From contig CALAXC010000103.1 in assembly GCA_937894775.1 (NCBI GenBank), positions 1-9,060 of the forward strand: DNA of 9,060 bases, read 5' to 3'. The notes under the pieces were generated by a model. It did not search any database. It saw nothing but the letters and a program-made list of their open reading frames with translations, and was not told the origin of the DNA. Shown here piece after piece: positions 5,749 through 9,060 of this stretch. This DNA comes from an uncultured Clostridia bacterium (GTDB lineage: Bacteria; Bacillota; Clostridia; Oscillospirales; CAG-272). How positions within the stretch are numbered: the first letter of the stretch is position 1; each line of letters begins with the position of its first letter. The translations under genes were made by a program, and so were the position numbers.

Positions 5749-6129
5749 ATGGCTTGTGTGTCAGCGTGTCGATACGTAATTACCGACGCTGCAGCTGTTG
5801 AACTCGCAAATTATGAGGCTTCATCAGAAACACAGGAGCTCATCGTTGATTCCGCGTGGACCGTATGGATCGTTGAAGACGGAGTAGCAACCGAAGGCAC
5901 GAGCGACCAAATCGTTGTTGGTGACGTGATAATCATCTATACCGACTCTGACGGCGTTGAAAATATCGTGGTATATCATTTGGAAGAAGACGATTCCGAT
6001 GAAACCGATGAAGGTGAAGATAACATCGACGACGAGACGACTGATGATGGAGATGCCGATAATGACACCACGAATGATGAAAACGGTGGTACCCAAACGG
6101 ACGGAGGTGACGCAGAAACAGGTGAATGA
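5749..6129 (+). CDS. Acidic ORF, probable C-terminal fragment of a secreted protein
   Basis: The frame is open from 5701 with a first ATG at 5749, giving 126 residues, but no ribosome binding site, signal peptide or promoter is visible. Protein-like sequence begins at about base 5775 (ITDAAAVELANYEASSETQE), continues with a short beta-rich domain (WTVWIVEDGVATEGTSDQIV, then V-G-D-V-I-I-I-Y-T-D-S-D-G-V), and ends in about 48 residues dominated by Asp, Glu, Thr, Asn and Gly. This resembles the last repeat and low-complexity tail of cell-surface or secreted proteins of Firmicutes, cut off from its N terminus. It lacks any sortase motif. Alternatives are a small intact acidic protein from an unrecognised start, or a spurious ORF. 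It runs up to the shared terminator at 6173. Confidence 0.5.
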   Translation: MACVSACRYVITDAAAVELANYEASSETQELIVDSAWTVWIVEDGVATEGTSDQIVVGDVIIIYTDSDGVENIVVYHLEEDDSDETDEGEDNIDDETTDDGDADNDTTNDENGGTQTDGGDAETGE

Positions 6130-6172
6130 GCTCGTAATGAGAGAGTATCGAAAATTGTTTGCAAAATAAAAA

Positions 6173-6206
6173 AAGGAGATCCCGTCCGATTGAACGAGAT
6201 CTCCTT
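6173..6206 (-). terminator. Terminator of the S24 repressor gene
   Basis: AAGGAGATC (6173-6181) pairs with GATCTCCTT (6198-6206), with an inner CGT/ACG extension. On the minus strand the stem is followed by a U-rich run (TTTTTTTATTTTG). It lies 2 nt past the stop codon of the repressor gene. Confidence 0.85.
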
Positions 6207-6208
6207 AA

Positions 6209-6922
6209 TTATTCTTCCACTATCCCAATAACCCTACCGCAACAGTAAACGCTATCGTTCTCACCAATGCGAATAGGCTTATACTTCTCATTATGCGAGA
6301 TCAAGCACTTGTTGCCAAGCTCCTTAATGTAAACATCGCTGTTTACAACGAAGATACCAACCTCTCCGATATCGACGGAATCGCACTTTTCAACAAAGAC
6401 CTTATCTCCGTCGTGATAGGTAGGCTCCATACTGTCACCGCCAACCGAGATAACGAAGTCAGCCTGTTCTGCCTCTGCACTTTCGGGAACAAGAAGCTCC
6501 TCAGCCAGATCGCTATCAAGAATATTACCAGTACCGGCAGATGCAGGTTGAGCAAACCAATCGATCTTCAGCATTCTCGGCTTGGGCTTCTTCATAGAAA
6601 GTTTCACACGTTTATATTCGCTGTCGATCATATAATCAACAACCTCTTTACCGTGCTCGTCAAGGGCGCGGTATTTTTGTAACGTTGTCCACTCAGTAGC
6701 GGTAGGACGCTGTGTCATGGACTTGCATCCGATCAGCTCGTCAGCAGACACACCAAGCAGATCGCAAAGACGCGCGAGCTTGTCGCAATCAGGGCGACCG
6801 ATACCTTTCTCCCAGTTATAGATAACTCTGCCCGAACTCTCACCAAGAGCGTCAGCGATGTCCTGTTGCGTCATCCCTTTTATATTACGGTACTTCTTTA
6901 TTTGTTTACCAATAAAGCTCAT
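6209..6922 (-). CDS. LexA/CI-like S24 repressor (XRE HTH + self-cleaving peptidase)
   Basis: Started at the ATG at 6922, with GGAGGT 8 nt upstream; the frame is open for 14 more codons but without a site. The product has 237 residues. Residues 4-64 are an XRE HTH (KGMTQQDIADALGESSGRVI). A linker follows, then a LexA-type S24 domain. The likely self-cleavage site is Ala129-Gly130 (QPASAGTG), the catalytic serine is Ser164 (GGDSMEPTYHDGD) and the catalytic lysine Lys200 (VYIKEL), 36 residues apart as expected. Such repressors hold phage or ICE genes silent and cleave themselves when RecA is activated by DNA damage. It is transcribed divergently from the winged-helix gene at 7109, with shared operator-like repeats, which is the usual lysogeny control layout. 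The target element is mostly not visible here. Confidence 0.92.
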   Translation of the reverse strand: MSFIGKQIKKYRNIKGMTQQDIADALGESSGRVIYNWEKGIGRPDCDKLARLCDLLGVSADELIGCKSMTQRPTATEWTTLQKYRALDEHGKEVVDYMIDSEYKRVKLSMKKPKPRMLKIDWFAQPASAGTGNILDSDLAEELLVPESAEAEQADFVISVGGDSMEPTYHDGDKVFVEKCDSVDIGEVGIFVVNSDVYIKELGNKCLISHNEKYKPIRIGENDSVYCCGRVIGIVEE

Positions 6923-6954
6923 ACGGATATACCTCCAAATTATATTACGGCTAC

Positions 6955-6983
6955 ATTTTACCATATCAAATTGTATTTGTCAA
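6955..6983 (-). promoter_or_regulatory. Sigma-A promoter of the repressor gene
   Basis: On the minus strand: TTGACA (6983-6978), a 17-nt spacer, TAAAAT (6960-6955). The predicted start near 6948 gives a leader of about 26 nt before the ATG at 6922. The -35 element lies in one arm of the inverted repeat 6971-7026, so self-repression is likely. Confidence 0.85.
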
Positions 6984-7026
6984 GAGAAAACTCCAAAAAT
7001 ATTATATAAAACTCTTGACAATACAA
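6971..7026. promoter_or_regulatory. Inverted-repeat operator candidate between divergent promoters
   Basis: TTGTATTTGTCAAGAG (6971-6986) and CTCTTGACAATACAA (7012-7026) are inverted copies differing by one missing base, separated by an A/T-rich 25-nt centre. Each arm covers the -35 element and part of the spacer of one of the two back-to-back promoters. Within the arms the half-sites TTG...CAA recur. This is the expected position for binding by the S24 repressor encoded next to it. Confidence 0.65.
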
Positions 7027-7043
7027 TCTCGTTGTGTTATAAT
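7015..7043 (+). promoter_or_regulatory. Consensus sigma-A promoter for the rightward gene
   Basis: TTGACA (7015-7020), a 17-nt spacer, and TATAAT (7038-7043): a perfect match to the consensus with ideal spacing. The predicted start near 7050 gives a leader of about 59 nt before the ATG at 7109. The leader includes a small inverted repeat CCAAA/TTTGG (7052-7065). A promoter this strong would normally need repression, which fits the neighbouring repressor gene. Confidence 0.88.
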
Positions 7044-7108
7044 ACCAAATACCAAAGGATTTTGGAATGTTGAGCAAATATACTTACAGTTTGGGATTTT
7101 AAGGAGCT

Positions 7109-7396
7109 ATGAAGGTAAGACGAACGAACTTTTTTATGGTTGACAACCGCATATTTGAATATGATCTGAAACCGAGAGATATCGCGGTCTATTGTTTTCT
7201 TTGCCGTCGGTTGAACCAAGAAAGTAACGTTGCCTTTCCTTCAAGAAAGGACATTGGCAAGGGCTGTGGCATCAAGAAAGAGGAAACGGTGGACAAGGCG
7301 TTGAAGGTGCTTGTCGAAAAAGGCTTGATTGAAAAATATCATCGCCATACCAATGCCGGAGATTACGGATCTAACGTATACAAACTAAAATTGTGA
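7109..7396 (+). CDS. Winged-helix (HTH_36-like) replication-type protein
   Basis: A 95-residue protein starting at the ATG at 7109. The site AAGGAG ends only 2 nt before it, an unusually short gap. The next ATG (7136) would remove conserved-looking residues, so I keep 7109. The sequence NFFMVDNRIFEYDLKPRDIA, followed by PSRKDIGKGCGIKKEETVDK and ALKVLVEKGLIEKY, has the pattern of the HTH_36 winged helix found at the start of plasmid, phage and ICE replication initiators and DnaD-like proteins. Here it stands alone, without the C-terminal domain found in full-length initiators. It is driven by the strong promoter facing away from the repressor gene, which is the place of an early gene (replication, excision or regulation). 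The exact role is not determinable. Confidence 0.78.
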   Translation: MKVRRTNFFMVDNRIFEYDLKPRDIAVYCFLCRRLNQESNVAFPSRKDIGKGCGIKKEETVDKALKVLVEKGLIEKYHRHTNAGDYGSNVYKLKL

Positions 7397-7779
7397 TCAG
7401 GTGGTATTGAAAAAGGGGGCTCTAACAATAACATTTAACCATACTTAATACAGAAGGAATATACTATAGAATTTATAGATAGACGTGAAATGAATATTGG
7501 ATTTAAGTACAGATTGGATGGAGAAATCGAGGCTTCGGCACAAGGGAAACCGACTTTTTTCTTCTGCTATTATGGTGATTTTCAGAGTATGGCTGAATTA
7601 CGGTGTACACCGAGGAAATATGACCTTTTGCCGATTTTGAGAGCCACAAACGATGCGTAGCCCGACACAAGCTCTTCCGTTTGGAATTTCGCAAATAGTG
7701 CCGATGCATACCGAGGCTTTTTTGAGCAAAAACAGGGGTGTTTCTCACGGAACGGAAAAACAGGAGGTTTTTGAAAAAC
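7397..7779 (+). other. 383-nt stretch without a clear gene
   Basis: I see no strong ribosome binding site with a start codon, no promoter near consensus and no terminator here. The only coding-like signal is the short ORF at 7490-7660 and its in-frame continuation past an amber stop to 7774. An AGGAGG near the right end (7762-7767) serves the next gene. Minus-strand ORFs across this stretch lack ribosome binding sites and resemble nothing. Confidence 0.5.
7490..7660 (+). CDS. Possible 56-codon ORF, or remnant, ending at an amber stop
   Basis: ATG at 7490, TAG at 7658-7660, no ribosome binding site. The frame is open upstream to 7439 and, after the TAG, continues open for 37 codons to a TGA at 7772-7774. 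Residues after the ATG (MNIGFKYRLDGEIEASAQGK) and around the stop (RKYDLLPILRATNDA) have a protein-like composition, and so does the continuation (SSSVWNFANSADAYRGFFEQ). This may be a decayed gene with a nonsense mutation, a conserved non-coding leader of the next gene, or chance. I do not recognise a family. Confidence 0.25.
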   Translation: MNIGFKYRLDGEIEASAQGKPTFFFCYYGDFQSMAELRCTPRKYDLLPILRATNDA

Positions 7780-8064
7780 ATGATCACAGGCATTAAGAAA
7801 ACTCACAAAACGACCGAGATATATTTTGATGAGGCGGATAAGTGGACTACGGTCATCACCTATAACACAAGCCTCAAAAACCGATTGCTTACGTTCTCGC
7901 AAAAGCATCCAGCGCTGTGTGAGATGTTCAGCGATGACGAGTGCGGATGTCTTTCCTTCCGCATTGATAAGAAATGCTTTACCTATCGTCTGGTTGAACC
8001 GTATTCAGACGAGCGAAAAGCAAAGGCACGAGAGAAGATGCAAGAGCTCAATGCAAAGAAATAA
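7780..8064 (+). CDS. Small conserved-type hypothetical protein of mobile elements
   Basis: A 94-residue protein starting at ATG 7780 (MITGIKKTHKTTEIYFDEAD). AGGAGG ends 12 nt upstream, rather far; an in-frame TTG at 7771 is too close, and a GTG at 7738 precedes the site. The sequence has alternating strand-like segments (WTTVITYNTSLKNRL, CGCLSFRIDKKCFTYRLVEP) and a basic helical end (SDERKAKAREKMQELNAKK), without a signal peptide, membrane segment or known motif. I recall similar small proteins next to replication and recombinase genes in Clostridia conjugative elements, but that is memory rather than a search result. It sits downstream of the winged-helix gene and probably belongs to the same element. 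Function unknown. Confidence 0.75.
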   Translation: MITGIKKTHKTTEIYFDEADKWTTVITYNTSLKNRLLTFSQKHPALCEMFSDDECGCLSFRIDKKCFTYRLVEPYSDERKAKAREKMQELNAKK

Positions 8065-8072
8065 AAATGCAG

Positions 8073-8094
8073 CTGTCACCTGTCACGCTGTCAC
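8073..8094. repeat. Three CTGTCAC direct repeats
   Basis: CTGTCAC occurs at 8073-8079, 8080-8086 and 8088-8094, the first two directly adjacent and the third after one extra base. They lie just past the stop of the small hypothetical gene. Short tandem repeats can be iterons or protein-binding sites, but three 7-nt copies are also compatible with slippage. Confidence 0.6.
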
Positions 8095-8130
8095 ACCATT
8101 CAAAATCTGCGTCGGAGGAAACAAAGAAAA

Positions 8131-8149
8131 GCCCCGCGCGAGGCGGGGC
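8131..8149 (-). terminator. Terminator of the XRE-TPR gene
   Basis: GCCCCGC (8131-8137) pairs with GCGGGGC (8143-8149) around a 5-nt loop. On the minus strand it is followed by TTTTCTTTGTTT. On the plus strand an A-rich run follows instead, so it works mainly for the leftward gene ending at 8194. Confidence 0.8.
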
Positions 8150-8193
8150 AAAAATATGTTAGATATTAATTATTTTCTAAAGAGGATGCATAA

Positions 8194-8826
8194 TCACCAA
8201 ATACTCTTTCCGTCGCCGAGAAGTATATTTCGAATATTGTCATTTATTTCCGACTCGTCAAGCCCTTTTTGAATTAAAGGCTGAATTACCTCGCGACTTT
8301 CTCTTGTGTGAGGAAGTTCGGAAGCAAGTGCATTTGCTTTGTCGTTTTTTCCACACTTCAAATATAAAAAACAAAGCGTAGCACGCATTGTCGCTTTTTG
8401 CTTCTCGTTAACAGACAGTGGCAATCCACGCTCCATTAATTCAATCGCTTCCTCGGATTTGTTCTGCAAAGCTAATACTCCCGCAAGGCCCAAAATCATT
8501 CCGGGTTTGTTTGGATATATCAGTAATGCATCTCTATACACTTTCTCTGCGGAAACGTAATCACCGTCACGCTGAAACTCAGAAGCTTTTTTGTGAATGT
8601 TGAAGCGTGTCTCTTGTGCTCGTATTGTATCCATACCTATAAGTAGATCTATGCTTGTTTCAAATATGTTTGCCAATGCGGGCAGAAACGTTATATCGGG
8701 ATAACATTCACCGCGCTCCCATTTTGAAATACTTTGAGGAGTTAGACCCAAATATCCTGCAACATCCTCTTGTGTAAGATTTTTCATAATGCGATATTTT
8801 TTTAGATTTTCTGACAAATAAAACAT
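8194..8826 (-). CDS. XRE regulator with C-terminal TPR-like repeats
   Basis: Two adjacent ATG codons (8829 and 8826). The second is 6 nt from AGGAGA and is preferred, giving 210 residues. Residues 4-64 form an XRE/Cro HTH (KNLTQEDVAGYLGLTPQSIS, then KWERGECYPD, with the usual end S-I-D-L-L-I-G). From about residue 75 there are tetratricopeptide-like helical repeats (ASEFQRDGDYVSAEKVYRDA, then LAGVLALQNKSEEAIELMER). This architecture occurs in Firmicutes regulators that sense peptides through TPRs (RRNPP-type) and in simple regulators that use the TPRs for dimerisation. No small peptide gene is obvious beside it. It has its own promoter and terminator and probably controls itself through the repeat at 8896-8920. 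Confidence 0.9.
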   Translation of the reverse strand: MFYLSENLKKYRIMKNLTQEDVAGYLGLTPQSISKWERGECYPDITFLPALANIFETSIDLLIGMDTIRAQETRFNIHKKASEFQRDGDYVSAEKVYRDALLIYPNKPGMILGLAGVLALQNKSEEAIELMERGLPLSVNEKQKATMRATLCFLYLKCGKNDKANALASELPHTRESREVIQPLIQKGLDESEINDNIRNILLGDGKSIW

Positions 8827-8870
8827 CATTATCTCCTTTGCTTACTTTTGATTAGCTTCGAAGCACTATT

Positions 8871-8899
8871 ATTATACCATGATAATCGTATTGTTTCAA
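8871..8899 (-). promoter_or_regulatory. Sigma-A promoter of the XRE-TPR gene
   Basis: On the minus strand: TTGAAA (8899-8894), a 17-nt spacer and a perfect TATAAT (8876-8871). The predicted start near 8864 gives a leader of about 40 nt before the ATG at 8826. Confidence 0.8.
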
Positions 8900-8920
8900 T
8901 AACGGATTAGTTGTTATTGA
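8896..8920. promoter_or_regulatory. Inverted repeat at the -35 region, operator candidate
   Basis: TCAATAAC (8896-8903) and its exact complement GTTATTGA (8913-8920) are separated by 9 nt. The left arm overlaps the -35 element of the XRE-TPR promoter, where binding of a regulator would block transcription. Autoregulation is an inference. Confidence 0.5.
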
Positions 8921-8981
8921 TTCAACTTAGCACCTCCGATGATGTTTATTCAAGAGTGAAAAATCTATTAAAAATAGAAAT

Positions 8982-9001
8982 CCCAGACGCTTGCGTCTGG
9001 G
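8982..9001 (-). terminator. Terminator for a transcript entering from the right edge
   Basis: CCCAGACG (8982-8989) pairs with CGTCTGGG (8994-9001) around a 4-nt loop (CAAG on the minus strand). Read on the minus strand it is followed by ATTTCTATTTTTAATAG, a U-rich run. It ends a leftward transcript whose body lies mostly beyond 9060. Confidence 0.72.
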
Positions 9002-9060
9002 GCAAGCATAGCGCGTGGCAGTCCGCGCACCATTGGGCAGAAGCCTGAACCCACTATCCG
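9002..9060 (-). ncRNA. Possible 3' part of a structured RNA (or end of a coding region)
   Basis: Directly upstream of the terminator, on the minus strand, two more hairpins stand in a row: GCGCG/CGCGC (9011-9015 with 9024-9028) and TGGG-CAG/CTG-CCCA with a 2-nt bulge (9034-9053). Three hairpins within about 75 nt suggest a structured RNA or the hairpin-rich end of a transposable element, such as the right end of an IS200/IS605-type element with its TnpB guide RNA. Two of the three minus frames are open to the edge, so the end of a protein gene is also possible. No known RNA family was recognised. Confidence 0.3.

Noticed and set aside
7503..7908. Minus-strand ORFs of 96 and 108 codons over the gene-poor stretch
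   Set aside because: They have no ribosome binding sites, overlap each other in different frames, and the longer one is antisense to the better-supported small gene at 7780.
1..9060. CRISPR arrays, tRNA and rRNA genes
   Set aside because: No regularly spaced repeats and no tRNA or rRNA signatures were seen on either strand.

Overview
The window looks like a piece of a gut-type Firmicutes genome, most likely class Clostridia (Oscillospiraceae/Ruminococcaceae-like). The signs are strong AGGAGG ribosome binding sites, sigma-A promoters, and an accessory-gene style typical of that group. No rRNA or tRNA is present, so the assignment is an inference. It may well be a metagenomic contig, because one gene-internal junction near 578-604 joins two unrelated genes.

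Layout. (1) 1-604: the 3' end of an RNase R gene, translationally coupled to the first 31 codons of a xylose-isomerase-like TIM-barrel gene that then breaks off. (2) 578-1633, minus strand: a tightly packed operon of three small zinc-ribbon proteins; the last one runs into the junction and loses its C terminus. (3) 1688-5605, plus strand: a sigma-A promoter, a hairpin-rich leader of about 290 nt, and a three-gene operon closed by a good terminator. The operon encodes an extracellular solute-binding lipoprotein, a membrane-anchored sensor with a large extracellular domain and a cytoplasmic LuxR-type HTH, and a small cytoplasmic protein with an XRE HTH at one end and a LuxR HTH at the other. (4) 5606-6172: a gene-poor stretch ending in an acidic ORF that looks like the tail of a secreted protein. 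(5) 6173-8064: a phage- or ICE-like control module with a LexA/CI-type S24 repressor, divergent consensus promoters sharing an inverted repeat, a winged-helix replication-type protein, a 383-nt stretch without a clear gene, and a small conserved-looking protein. (6) 8131-8899, minus strand: an XRE-TPR regulator with its own promoter and terminator. (7) 8982-9060, minus strand: the 3' end of a highly structured transcript entering from the right edge.

The most interesting unit is region 3. It has a substrate-binding lipoprotein but no permease or ATPase. The next gene encodes a dCache-like, membrane-tethered LuxR transcription factor (a one-component sensor), and the third gene encodes a soluble regulator with two DNA-binding domains. 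My inference is a binding-protein-dependent transmembrane signalling system rather than a transporter. Region 5 reads as a remnant or edge of a mobile element whose repressor controls both itself and a rightward gene.
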